A stretch of DNA of 64,000 nucleotides from Paraburkholderia sp. D15. GTDB taxonomy: Bacteria > Pseudomonadota > Gammaproteobacteria > Burkholderiales > Burkholderiaceae. The notes below the pieces were generated by a model. The model saw only the letters and a program-made list of their open reading frames with translations, was not told the DNA's origin and searched no databases. Positions 24,865 to 33,750 of the stretch are shown here, in pieces. A program made the position numbers and the translations under genes. The stretch is taken from positions 1,426,001-1,490,000 of the forward strand of contig NZ_CP110395.1 of assembly GCF_029910215.1 (NCBI RefSeq). Reading direction: 5' to 3'. How positions within the stretch are numbered: the first letter of the stretch is position 1; each line of letters opens with the position of its first letter.

Positions 24865-25341
24865 ATGTTGGAAATGGATAAACTGGTAGAAATCGTCGGC
24901 AAGCAGGCAAACCATCCTGCCGTGCAGGCTTTTTTGTCGCTTGCGCAACTTCCGTTACGCCCAAAGATTCCCCGTTCCGATTCGAGTGTTTATCTCAACA
25001 AGGAATCCGTGGGACTGAGCGCACTGTTCAAAGAAGCGGACTATGTCGCGGAGGAGCATGGACTAACGATTGAAGGAGATGCACCGATCCTGACCGCGAT
25101 TTTTCTCTATGGACCTGGTGACGACGATTTCGCCGCGTACCCAGGGGCGTTATTAAATGGGATTTCGTTCCACATGGATCGTGCGGCGATCGCGAGTCGC
25201 TTGGGCCCGTCGGTGTTGTTTGACGAAGAATTCAACACGGAAGCTTGGGATATTGAGAAGGGCGTGAGAATTTTTCTTGATTACGACGACGCACGTCAAC
25301 ACGTTCGGCTGATTCAGATCGGCCTTACACCCGCATCCTGA
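24865..25341 (+). CDS. Candidate immunity protein for toxin 1
   Basis: 158 residues from the ATG at 24865 (MLEMDKLVEIVGKQ), chosen because TAGGAG lies 8 bp upstream; the frame is open back to 24796 without support. The protein is acidic, soluble and unlike its toxin. Its pattern ending in GISFHMDRAAIASRLGPS recurs in the neighbouring proteins at 25361, 62287 and 63500 (h-x-h, five residues, then x-x-h-G-x-P/R), suggesting one small alpha/beta immunity fold. The location directly after the toxin gene is the main evidence. A piece of this gene survives at 63420-63498. Confidence 0.65.
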   Translation: MLEMDKLVEIVGKQANHPAVQAFLSLAQLPLRPKIPRSDSSVYLNKESVGLSALFKEADYVAEEHGLTIEGDAPILTAIFLYGPGDDDFAAYPGALLNGISFHMDRAAIASRLGPSVLFDEEFNTEAWDIEKGVRIFLDYDDARQHVRLIQIGLTPAS

Positions 25342-25360
25342 TCGGCTCCGGTGAATGGTC

Positions 25361-26368
25361 ATGTCGATACCGGATCTTGAGCGCTTCCTGGGATTGTCGG
25401 CTGAGTCGATGGAGGCGAACAATTTGTTTGACGAACTCGGTACCTTCCAGCGTCCCGAACTGGACGTTTTAGACGAGTACATGTGGTATGACTGGTTATT
25501 GTTGAAGAAGCACGGCGTTGAGCTGGGTTTTGTCAGTCAGCCATATTTTGATGCTCAGCCGCGCTATGACTGGAAGCGTGGTCCACTGCTGTGTCATCAG
25601 GTGTATTTCTATTCGGAAGGCTTTAACGGTCGAAGCGATATTCGTGGCTATGCAGGTTCGCTTCCGTTCGGACTCGGCTTTGACGATTCCCGCGACGTGG
25701 TGCGTGGGAAGATGGACCGCTTTTCATTGCGTGGCGCGGCGCAAACAGATTGTTGGCATACCGATTCCCATGAATTGCACGTTCGATATGCGCCGCCGAA
25801 TAATGCGATCGACAGCGTGGTCGTCACACTGCCGATTCGGCCATGGCCGGAGAGTGGACGAACCGCGCTGTTTCTTGGAGCTGGCCGTTGGCGCGCTCTG
25901 TTTGGCGAATCTCCGTCGTCCCCCGTTCTAGCCGAGGCGCTCTCACCGCTGAACATTGCGGTGCGCATGCAGGAAAACGAAGACGAGCGCGAAGCGGATT
26001 TCGTCCGTGAATGCGGGCTTGAACTGTATTTTGAAGACGTGCGTCAATTGCGGTTGCCTGCGAAAGGTGCGGGGAAACTTGGCTTAGGCGCTGTCAAATT
26101 CTTTCGTGCGCGCGACCGCGAGGCACGCGAATGGCAAGGTGAACTGCCGAACGGTTTGTTTTTCGATGACAGCCCAGATGAGCTTTTGGCGAAACTAGGT
26201 CGTCGCCCCGATTTGCATCGGGACGGCCGGCTCACAGGCTTCGCACTCTGGCATTTCGACGACGTAAGTCTGCACGTGCTGTACAGCAATTTCGAAAATC
26301 ATATTCTGCGGGTCACATTAATGTCGGCGGGGTATTGGTTGGATTCAATGGAGCTGAATGACCGTTGA
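25361..26368 (+). CDS. Tandem-repeat immunity-like protein
   Basis: 335 residues from the ATG at 25361 (GGTGA 6 bp upstream; this start aligns with the homologue at 63500; another ATG lies at 25355). Two similar halves of about 140 residues are visible: HGVELGFVSQ...LPFGLGFDDSRDVVRG and CGLELYFEDVRQ...LPNGLFFDDSPDELLAKLG. Both halves resemble the shorter immunity candidates. It is probably an additional or orphan immunity gene made by internal duplication. It starts 19 bp after the first immunity gene, so they are likely co-transcribed with the toxin. Confidence 0.65.
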   Translation: MSIPDLERFLGLSAESMEANNLFDELGTFQRPELDVLDEYMWYDWLLLKKHGVELGFVSQPYFDAQPRYDWKRGPLLCHQVYFYSEGFNGRSDIRGYAGSLPFGLGFDDSRDVVRGKMDRFSLRGAAQTDCWHTDSHELHVRYAPPNNAIDSVVVTLPIRPWPESGRTALFLGAGRWRALFGESPSSPVLAEALSPLNIAVRMQENEDEREADFVRECGLELYFEDVRQLRLPAKGAGKLGLGAVKFFRARDREAREWQGELPNGLFFDDSPDELLAKLGRRPDLHRDGRLTGFALWHFDDVSLHVLYSNFENHILRVTLMSAGYWLDSMELNDR

Positions 26369-27195
26369 GTGGGTGGTTCAGATAAGTATGTTTCACCGTC
26401 ACGTTGTGGTGATGTGTCCGGTGGTTTTCGACTCAATGACCCGCTACGCTACCTGCTTGCCTTGCCACGAGCAGCGGGTATGGAACGATCATGTGCTGCC
26501 TCTTCAACCTCGCTCGAGGAGAAGCGTAACCCGGTCGCCATTCTCCGGAGCCTGAATTTCCTGCACAGCGTGTACTACACGACGCCTGCCTAGCTCGAAC
26601 GCTAGTAATAGCTGGCTGTGCGTATCATTCGCTGCGCCGAGTTCTTTGCGTACGATTTGGGCGGGCAAGGCGAAAGCACAATATCCCCACCCGAATCCAT
26701 ACGCGGAAAACACATTGAACAGTCATCCCGGACAATAGGTAGGGTGAGGCTAGGCAGCGTCAGATCCATACTTATCCTCGCCTTTTGTCAGTGGAATTTG
26801 GCTCTCGCACTAGGCCACTAAGAAGCAACGGTCACATCCGAGTTGTGGCATGCAGCGCTGTGAAAGGCGGCTAGGGTCGTGTTTTCGATATCAGCGCAAT
26901 AAACGAGAAAAAGGCCGCCGAAAGGGGCTCTCGGCCTCGCGACGGTTCTCGGTGCGGCCATAAGTGTGCGGGCATCCCGGATTCGCCAGCCTGCGAACAG
27001 ATGTAGCGCGCCTGCGAAGGCGGGTTCCGCTTGACATTTTCGTGTGGAAGGCTGACTTCCAGGCGGTACCGCGCGCGATAGCGATACAGGTCGAGAGGGA
27101 CGGAAACGCGGGCCTCGGCCTTGCCGCGAAAGACCCTATGGCGAAGTTGTATTGCCTATCGGACAAACCTGATGCCTTCGACGCGGGCGGCCTTT
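26369..27195. other. Decayed region, no confident gene
   Basis: About 830 bp of fragmented frames. The best candidate is a 55-codon minus-strand frame (26602-26769) whose ATG has GAGGA 6 bp upstream and which begins MDLTLPSLTLPIV. Another minus-strand frame overlaps it (26504-26713). Neither resembles a family I know. The region looks like degenerating DNA between the toxin cassette and the recombinase remnant. Confidence 0.4.
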
Positions 27196-27681
27196 ATGAA
27201 CACTGCGGTCCGTCTGCGCGCGGCGCGGTACATCCGCATGTCGACGGAGCACTAGGAGTACTCGCCGGTTTTCCAGCGGCAAGCCATCGCTGAGTACGCG
27301 GCGGCCCACAACTTTCGTATCGTGCGCGACTATGAGGATGCCGGCATCAGCGGCCTGACCCTGCGTGAACGCCCGGCTCTTGGTCAGTTGCTGCTTGACG
27401 AAGAGAATCCACCGCGCAAATTTGCCACCGTGCTTTTGTACTATGTAAGCCGGTAGGGACGCTTCCAAGACGTCGACGAGGCGGCTTTCTACGAATATGC
27501 ATGCCGCCGGGCCGAGAAGAGCTTGGCCTTCGTCTACTATTCGCCAAATCCGGCACTGGCTCGCAGTGCCACCCTACAGTACGGATGGTTCGAACAAGAC
27601 GAGGTCGAACAACTGAATCGACGCAGCCTATCCCGTAGCGACTGGTCTGCAAGTCGCTCGCTATTTCAGGGGCGTCAATAA
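27196..27681 (+). pseudogene. Serine recombinase (resolvase/invertase) remnant
   Basis: From ATG 27196 the frame encodes the N-terminal catalytic part of a serine recombinase: RYIRMSTEH, VFQRQAIAEYAAAHNFRIVR, YEDAGISGLTLRERPALGQL and LLYYVSR. It carries two in-frame TAG stops, one after STEH where relatives have Gln and one after YVSR where relatives have Trp (SRWGRFQD). After about 27510 the sequence no longer resembles a recombinase, so the large C-terminal DNA-binding part is missing. It is a fossil of a mobile element between the first effector island and the secretion locus. Confidence 0.75.
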
Positions 27682-27949
27682 GCCATTGAAGAAAAAGGCA
27701 ACCTTCCATGAAACGCCAGCTGTCTCGTTGTCTTACGACCTATTTTATTCAAAATGAATTTTAGGGTGTTGATGATTTAAAATTCTTGTCGTGCGTAATA
27801 TTTTTGTAAATATTTTCTCAAAAAATTCTGGCCACTTCCCCTAAAGAACTTGCTGATTCACGTCGATATTAGTCTTATGAAAGACGCAGCTTGTTGTAAG
27901 CCGCGCAAAAAGACCACACCGATAAAGCGAGCCCGCAACGAAAAGTTGC
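27682..27949. promoter_or_regulatory. AT-rich region upstream of the two-partner secretion locus
   Basis: About 270 bp much richer in A/T than the surroundings. It contains AATATTT-TTGT-AAATATT at 27797-27814, a perfect inverted repeat, and GCAAC-GAAAA-GTTGC at 27936-27950, which overlaps the GTG start. AT-rich leader DNA of this kind is often bound by H-NS-type silencers. No clear -35/-10 pair identified. Confidence 0.4.
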
Positions 27950-30151
27950 GTGAAAACAAGAATGTACCGGAGTATTCGGGGAATCGGCGCAGGCGTCGGG
28001 AGCCTGCGTTCGCACTGCCATCCAGCCAGACTGACCGTTGTGCTGCTGACCGCCGCGCCCTTGTGCGCAGGAGCGGTTGGTATTGCTGTGGACGGTGGAA
28101 CGGCCACGTCCGTTTCAACCAGCGCGAATGGGCATCAAACGGTCAATATCGCACCGGCTTTCGCGGGCGTGTCGAATAATACCTACAGCAGTTTCAGCGT
28201 CGACGCGGCCGGGGCGTCGCTCAATAACGTTGGTATCAATGCGCGAACAATTGTCAACCAGGTAACTAGCACCAGTCCCAGCATTATCAGTGGGCGGATC
28301 GACGTGCTCGGTCCGCGGGCGAACGTGATATTGGCCAATCCGAACGGCATTACGGTCAATGGCGGTTCGTTCGTTAATACGGGCCGCCTTGCCCTTACCA
28401 CCGGCCACGTCGGTTTCAAGGACACCATACCGGTGGCCGGTTTGCCGGAACGGGACATCGTGCTCGATACGAGCACGGGGACCATCGTGGTCGGTCCGCA
28501 GGGATTAGCGAGCGCGCTGATCGGACTCGATCTGATCGCTAAAAATGTGCAGATCAACGGCCCTCTCGCCAATACCTTCGACAACGGCAATGCCTATACC
28601 CGTATCGTGGCCAGCACCAGCAACGTCACGCTGAATACCGCCGTGTCGCCGAACGACAACGGCAACGACTGGCTCACGCTGAGTCCGTCCACCAACCCGG
28701 CCACCGCGAGGTCGTTTGCCGTCGACATCACCGCCGCCGGCAGCCTGTCGAGCGGCCGCGTGCAGTTGATCGTCACCGACAAGGGGCCGGGCGTGCGCAG
28801 CGCCGGTCCGATGAACGCGACTTACGGCGACTTCACGCTGGCATCGAACGGCTCGGTGCAGTTCCTGAATACGTCTCTGACCGCGGCGAACAATATCAAC
28901 CTGCAGGTGCAGGACGGCATCGCGGCGACCGATACGAAGATGAAAGCGAACGGCGGCTCGGCAACGTTCTCCGCCACCGGTGCGGTCACGCTGACGGGCA
29001 GCAGCCTGCTGACGAACACCGGCATCGACATCAGCGCGGCGAGTATTGCGTCGCTGCAGGATGCGTTCGCGCAATCCGTGATCGCATCGACGACCAGCGG
29101 CGTGGTGTTGGCGAGCGGCAGCGACATCGTGAACGTCGGGTCGCTGATTCAAGGCCATCAGACCAACAGCGCCGATCCGGCCTCGCTCGGCGCGGTGACG
29201 TTGAATGCGAAGGGCAACGTGCTAAATCAGTCGCTGGCCGGCGCCGCGCTCGGGAACGTCTACGGCGAAGCCGGCGATATCTCCGTGACTGCCGGCGGAT
29301 CGGTGACGAACCACAACGCCCGCTTCGGCGCCAACGGCAACATCGCGATCACGGCGGGCGGCGACTTCGACAACATCGTCGATCATTCGAGCGGTACGAA
29401 CGGCGGCGCGCCGGTGAGCTACGCGGACAGCAGCTGGCGGCTGATCTTCGTCAAGCATCGCGATAACGGCTTCACGATCGACTATGGCGAGCTGGCCGAT
29501 CCGAACGAGCTGGCGTATGTGAACGCCGGCATCGGCAACGTGACCATCGCGGCGCAGAACGTGCATAACGTCGGCGGCACCATTCTGGCGGACGTCGACA
29601 AGACGACCGGCGCCGGCGGTTCGGTCACGATTACCGCGCGCGACCAGTTGCTCACGCAGGCCATCTTCACCGGACAGGCGTCGTTCCGGCAAACCTGCTT
29701 TTTCTTTTGCAGTTCGAGTTCGTCGAGCACGGTCGCGGCGTATGGCGGCGTCATCGAGGCGACGGAAAACATCAAGCTGAAAGCGGGTACGCAGATCACC
29801 AATACCGGCGGCGTCGTGGATGCCGTCAACGGCACGCTCGCGCTCGATGCGCCGCGCACCCTCGCGCAAGCCGTGCTCGGCTACAGCGCGATCAACAGCA
29901 CGCACAACCTGAAGGCGTGGTTCGGCAATTCGTGGTCGGCGATTTTCGCGTCGGACACTGGGGGCATATTCAGCGGCGGCAGCGGCCAGGTCGAGCTGAC
30001 CGGCGAAGCGGACATCGAGGGCGGTTCGTTCAACGCGCCGGCGGGCATCAAGGCGGCCGGCGGCGTCAACACGATCCGCGTGCCGTACCGCATGCCGGTC
30101 ACGATCGGCAATCACAACCATCTCGGGCTGGTGTCATGGTTCGGGCTGTGA
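27950..30151 (+). CDS. Filamentous-haemagglutinin-type TpsA exoprotein, short form
   Basis: A 733-residue secreted exoprotein of the two-partner system. It has a long basic leader, a signal peptide (LTVVLLTAAPLCAGAVG) and the TPS domain with the conserved GRIDVLGPRANVILANPNGI (NPNGI at 130-134). A beta-helical body follows, with repeats such as GNIAITAGGDFDN and an unusual CFFFCSSSSSS pair near 585. There is no pretoxin or toxin domain: the protein simply ends in a beta-rich tail, so it is more likely an adhesin. The start is GTG at 27950, or ATG at 27962. It overlaps the TpsB gene by 16 bp. Confidence 0.85.
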   Translation: MKTRMYRSIRGIGAGVGSLRSHCHPARLTVVLLTAAPLCAGAVGIAVDGGTATSVSTSANGHQTVNIAPAFAGVSNNTYSSFSVDAAGASLNNVGINARTIVNQVTSTSPSIISGRIDVLGPRANVILANPNGITVNGGSFVNTGRLALTTGHVGFKDTIPVAGLPERDIVLDTSTGTIVVGPQGLASALIGLDLIAKNVQINGPLANTFDNGNAYTRIVASTSNVTLNTAVSPNDNGNDWLTLSPSTNPATARSFAVDITAAGSLSSGRVQLIVTDKGPGVRSAGPMNATYGDFTLASNGSVQFLNTSLTAANNINLQVQDGIAATDTKMKANGGSATFSATGAVTLTGSSLLTNTGIDISAASIASLQDAFAQSVIASTTSGVVLASGSDIVNVGSLIQGHQTNSADPASLGAVTLNAKGNVLNQSLAGAALGNVYGEAGDISVTAGGSVTNHNARFGANGNIAITAGGDFDNIVDHSSGTNGGAPVSYADSSWRLIFVKHRDNGFTIDYGELADPNELAYVNAGIGNVTIAAQNVHNVGGTILADVDKTTGAGGSVTITARDQLLTQAIFTGQASFRQTCFFFCSSSSSSTVAAYGGVIEATENIKLKAGTQITNTGGVVDAVNGTLALDAPRTLAQAVLGYSAINSTHNLKAWFGNSWSAIFASDTGGIFSGGSGQVELTGEADIEGGSFNAPAGIKAAGGVNTIRVPYRMPVTIGNHNHLGLVSWFGL

Positions 30152-32019
30152 CGCGCGCCATCAGCCGCTCGCTGAAATGCGGCATCACGAGGACGGTCGA
30201 ATGCGCGGTCAAGCGCCGTGCGCCGCGTCTCGCGCATTGCACGCTTGCGATCCTCGCCGGCACGGCCGCGGCGCGCGGTTTCGCGCAAACGCCGCCAGGC
30301 CTGCCGAACGCCGGGGCGCTGGCCGGCTTGCCGTTCGGCTCGCGCGCCGAACAGGACCCGGCGCAACGTCTTCTGCAGGAACAGCGCGACCGCCAGCGGC
30401 GCGACGAAATCCAGCAGCCGCCGGCGCAGATCGAAGTCCAGCAGCCGCCCATCGCGAATCTGCCGGAAGGCGCGGACGTCGAAACGCTGCCCGACGTCGA
30501 GCCGCTCTTCAAGATCGACCATATCGAGTTCACCGGCGATACGGTGCTCGGCAAGAGCGCGCTCGATGCGATCGCCGCGCCGTTCATCGGCAAGCACCTC
30601 GGCCGCAATCGCATCAACCTGCTGCTGCGACGCGTGACCGAGGCGTTTATCGCGCGCGGCTATATCACGACGCGCGCCTACCTCGGCGCGCAAAATCTTG
30701 CTTCCGGTACGCTGAAGATCAATCTGGTCGACGGCAAGGTGTCGGCCTTCACGTTGAACGGCCACCCGCTGCGTCCGCGCGACCCGAACGAGCCGTGGTA
30801 CCGCACGCATGGCGGCGGTCTGCTGACGGATGCCGGCACCGCGTGGGCGTTCGCCGATAGCAGCGGCGACGTGTTGCGTCTGCCCGATCTCGAACAGGGC
30901 GTCGACCAGATCAACCGGCTGCGCCGCAATCAGGCCGAGATCCAGATCATGCCGGGCGAAACGCCGGGCGACTCCGTCGTGGCGATCACCAATCACTACG
31001 GCGACCGGGTCTTCTGCGATCTCGGCATCGACAACTACGGCAGCTCGCAAACCGGCACGCTGCGTTATCGAGCGGGTGTGGAGGCGGACAACCTGATCGG
31101 CCTGCAGGAGTCGCTGTCGTTCAACTACGTCGGCACGGAAGACAGCAATGCGGTGGTGTTTTCCGCCGCCGCGCCGTACGGCTATCAGACTTTCAGCTAT
31201 ACGACGTCGATCTCCGAATATCAGCAGACCATCAGCGACGTCGCGCTGCTCCAGGGGCGCACCTTCAGTCAGATTCTCGGCTGGAACGACGTGCTGACAC
31301 GCTCGCGTGCCGGGCGCACCAGCGTCGACGTGACGTTGACCAAAATGCGCACCGAACGCTCGCTGAACGGCATGGAACTGACGCCGCAGGATCTCACGGT
31401 GCTGCGCGTCGGCGTGAACGGTTTGCGCCGCTTCGTCGCGCACGATCAGCCGGCCGCCGCGACGTGGGACGTCGGCATCTCGCAGGGTCTGCCGTGGCTG
31501 TCCGCGAGTCACGACGGTTCCGACATCGACGAGAGCGATGCGCACAGCCAGTTCACGAAGCTCGATGCGACCGCCACGCTGCAAGTGTCGCTCGGCACGC
31601 TGGCGGGCACGCAATGGGGCTATCGGGCCACCTTGCGCGGACAGTACAGCCATGTCGCGCTATTCGGCAACGAGCAGATCTTTCTCGGCGGCATGGACTC
31701 GGTGCGCGGCTTCACCGAAGGCGGTATTGCCGGCGACTGCGGCTTCTATCTGCGCAACGAGGCCGCCTGGCAAAACGTGCCGGCGTGGCATGACGTGCAG
31801 CTGGAACCCTACGTTTTTCTCGACGGCGGCAAGTCGCACCTGGTCGCTCAGGGCGGCTGGCCGACGCTGATGGGCACCGGCGTCGGCACACGCCTGCAAT
31901 GGCGTCACAACGCACGCACCGTCACCAGCGAGGTGCTGCTCGGGCAGGCCTTGCTCCAACCGGCCGCACTCGGCAAAAAAGCCACGGTGCTGCTCGCCAC
32001 ACTCAACTGGTCACTCTGA
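30136..32019 (+). CDS. Outer-membrane two-partner secretion transporter (TpsB/CdiB)
   Basis: 627 residues from the ATG at 30136; the frame is open much further upstream, but only inside the TpsA gene. Order: signal peptide ending near ARGFAQ, Pro/Gln-rich linker, POTRA domains (about 125-280, FKIDHIEFTGDTVLG, then ITTRAYLGAQNLASGTLKI) and a 16-strand barrel (about 290-627) with the FhaC/ShlB signature GGMDSVRGFTEGGIAGDCGF (the VRGF loop). It should export the TpsA upstream and probably the giant CdiA downstream, as no second TpsB is present. Confidence 0.92.
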   Translation: MVRAVTRAISRSLKCGITRTVECAVKRRAPRLAHCTLAILAGTAAARGFAQTPPGLPNAGALAGLPFGSRAEQDPAQRLLQEQRDRQRRDEIQQPPAQIEVQQPPIANLPEGADVETLPDVEPLFKIDHIEFTGDTVLGKSALDAIAAPFIGKHLGRNRINLLLRRVTEAFIARGYITTRAYLGAQNLASGTLKINLVDGKVSAFTLNGHPLRPRDPNEPWYRTHGGGLLTDAGTAWAFADSSGDVLRLPDLEQGVDQINRLRRNQAEIQIMPGETPGDSVVAITNHYGDRVFCDLGIDNYGSSQTGTLRYRAGVEADNLIGLQESLSFNYVGTEDSNAVVFSAAAPYGYQTFSYTTSISEYQQTISDVALLQGRTFSQILGWNDVLTRSRAGRTSVDVTLTKMRTERSLNGMELTPQDLTVLRVGVNGLRRFVAHDQPAAATWDVGISQGLPWLSASHDGSDIDESDAHSQFTKLDATATLQVSLGTLAGTQWGYRATLRGQYSHVALFGNEQIFLGGMDSVRGFTEGGIAGDCGFYLRNEAAWQNVPAWHDVQLEPYVFLDGGKSHLVAQGGWPTLMGTGVGTRLQWRHNARTVTSEVLLGQALLQPAALGKKATVLLATLNWSL

Positions 32020-32029
32020 AGAGGTTCAT

Positions 32030-32938
32030 ATGAAACATCGTCCGTTTGCTGTCGGAATGCGTCGCGCTGCGCTGGTCGTCGCGCTGGGTCTGGGCGCGGG
32101 TGTGTTGCCGGCCGCTCAGGCAGCCAACAAACCGAGCCCGAAACCTTCCGCCGACAAGGCCGTCGATGCGGCCGGCGGTCCGCTGCCGGCCAATGCCGTG
32201 GCACGCGTGAACAACGTGCTGATCACGCAGGATCAACTCGACCAGGCCGTTCACGCGGTGAACGCGCCGGATACGCCGGCATTGCGCGCGTCGCTGAAGA
32301 ATCAGCTGATCGCGCGCGAGTTGTTCCGCCAGGCTGCCGAGAAGCAGCACTACGAGTCGCGTCCGCAGGTCGCGGCCGCGGTCGAGCAGGCGAAGACGGC
32401 GGCGATGACCGCTGCGTATCTGCGCGACCAGGTGAAGCCGACGCCGGTTACCGATGCCGACGTAAAGGCGAAATACGACGCGATCGTCGCGACGCTGGGC
32501 GAGAACGAATACAAGCCGAGCGCGATTGCGGTGAAGGATGCGGACACCGCGCAGACGGTGCTCACGCAATTGAAGAAGGGCACCGATTTCGCGCAACTGG
32601 CCAAGCAATACAGCCAGGGTCCGGGCGCGGCGCAAGGCGGCGCGCTCAACTGGATTTCGTTCAAGACGCCGATTCAGGCGGGCAACACGCAGAACTGGCC
32701 GCAGCCGCTGGCCGAAGCGCTCGTCAAGCTGCCGCAGGGCGGCGTATCGAGCGCGCCGGTGCAGATCGGCGACGCGTACTGGATTCTGCGCGTCGACGAA
32801 AAGCGTCCGACGCAGGTGCCGCAATACGACCAGATCAAGGACGTGCTGCGCAAACAGCTCGAACAGGTCGCGCTGGAGAAGGCGACCGCGCAGGTGGTGG
32901 TCGATCTGATGAAGAACGCGAAGATCCAGCAGCAGTAA
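32030..32938 (+). CDS. Periplasmic parvulin-type peptidyl-prolyl isomerase
   Basis: A 302-residue exported protein (signal peptide LVVALGLGAGVLPAAQAANK). A SurA-like N-terminal helical region (VARVNNVLITQDQLDQAV) precedes a PpiC/rotamase domain (about 140-265: TDFAQLAKQYSQGPGAAQGG, then ALVKLPQGGVSSAPVQIGDA). It starts 10 bp after the TpsB gene, with GAAGAGG upstream, so it belongs to the same operon. A dedicated isomerase probably keeps the very large exoprotein unfolded or export-competent in the periplasm. The fold is clear; the client is inferred from position. Confidence 0.88.
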   Translation: MKHRPFAVGMRRAALVVALGLGAGVLPAAQAANKPSPKPSADKAVDAAGGPLPANAVARVNNVLITQDQLDQAVHAVNAPDTPALRASLKNQLIARELFRQAAEKQHYESRPQVAAAVEQAKTAAMTAAYLRDQVKPTPVTDADVKAKYDAIVATLGENEYKPSAIAVKDADTAQTVLTQLKKGTDFAQLAKQYSQGPGAAQGGALNWISFKTPIQAGNTQNWPQPLAEALVKLPQGGVSSAPVQIGDAYWILRVDEKRPTQVPQYDQIKDVLRKQLEQVALEKATAQVVVDLMKNAKIQQQ

Positions 32939-33023
32939 AGGCGGCGCCGATGCCGCCGCGAAAGTGCTGCGGCGGCACAAAAAAATAGTCCTTCAACAAA
33001 CCGGACAGACAGGAATCGGGGAA

Positions 33024-33650
33024 ATGAAATTCAACGTCAAAGGAACGCTTTTCGCTCTTGCGACCGTGGCATGGGTATCGACGCTCGCGGGCTGCACGAC
33101 CGCTTATCAGGCGTCGGGCGCGACGGGCGGCTACAAGGACAGACAGATCGACGACCAGACGCTGCACGTCGAGTTCAGGGGTAACGGGTACACGACCCGC
33201 GACACGGTCCACAAGTACTTTATGTATCGATGCGCGGAGCTGACGCAACAGCACGGTTTCAAGTACTTCATGATTATTCCGACGGCCTTGACAGGCGCGC
33301 TTGCGCCGACCGACAACCTGGTCGGAAGCCGTGGTTTCGACCGCAGCATGATGCGCAAGGTCCATAGCGCCGCGCCGATCGTGATTTACAGCGGCGGAGT
33401 CGGCAGTGTCTCTTACCCCAGCGACGCGGGGGACATACGCATGTTCAACGACGACGCCGTGATGCCCGCGAAGATCACCGGTTGGGATGCCGCGGAGATA
33501 GTCGATCAACTGGGGACGTTCGTTCACAGCAACGGCAAGACGCCCGCCGCGCTTCCCATGGGCTGGGTATTTGAACCCGGTCATCCGAAGGTGCGTGCGC
33601 AGGATCTGTTGCCGAGCGCGCCTAAAAGCAGTGTGGTTTCCGGAGCCTGA
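33024..33650 (+). CDS. Small lipoprotein of the CDI locus
   Basis: 208 residues from the ATG at 33024 (GGGG 4 bp upstream), with a lipobox (VSTLAGCTTAYQ). The mature start GGYKDRQIDDQTLHVEFRGN resembles a family of alphaproteobacterial and betaproteobacterial lipoproteins. An upstream in-frame start at 32964 would place the signal peptide internally, so I rejected it. Burkholderia CDI loci (bcpAIOB) also encode a small lipoprotein, BcpO; this gene sits between transporter and exoprotein genes and could have that role, but I saw no sequence basis for equating them. Confidence 0.75.
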   Translation: MKFNVKGTLFALATVAWVSTLAGCTTAYQASGATGGYKDRQIDDQTLHVEFRGNGYTTRDTVHKYFMYRCAELTQQHGFKYFMIIPTALTGALAPTDNLVGSRGFDRSMMRKVHSAAPIVIYSGGVGSVSYPSDAGDIRMFNDDAVMPAKITGWDAAEIVDQLGTFVHSNGKTPAALPMGWVFEPGHPKVRAQDLLPSAPKSSVVSGA

Positions 33651-33665
33651 TCCGGACGACGGGAG

Positions 33666-33687
33666 CGGCGGCCGCGGAATGCCGCCG
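33666..33687 (+). terminator. GC hairpin between lipoprotein and CdiA genes
   Basis: CGGCGGC and GCCGCCG form a 7-bp stem with an 8-base loop, 15 bp after the lipoprotein stop. Without a U-run it may act as an attenuator lowering cdiA transcription relative to upstream genes. Confidence 0.35.
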
Positions 33688-33750
33688 TCATCCCCGGGGC
33701 AGGCAGGCCAGCCTGCGGCACGTTAAAAAACGAAGAAAAAAGAGAACACC

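Noticed and set aside
26602..26769. 55-codon minus-strand frame with a good GAGGA site
   Set aside because: Too short and without family, conservation or context support; mentioned only within the region entry.
29707..30135. Upstream extension of the TpsB frame
   Set aside because: It lies inside the TpsA gene, is Arg-rich and lacks a signal peptide; the signal peptide follows the ATG at 30136.
30112..31653. 513-codon minus-strand frame opposite the TpsB gene, and 29222-30121 opposite TpsA
   Set aside because: Antisense shadows of well-supported genes; composition is low-complexity Arg/Val/Ala.
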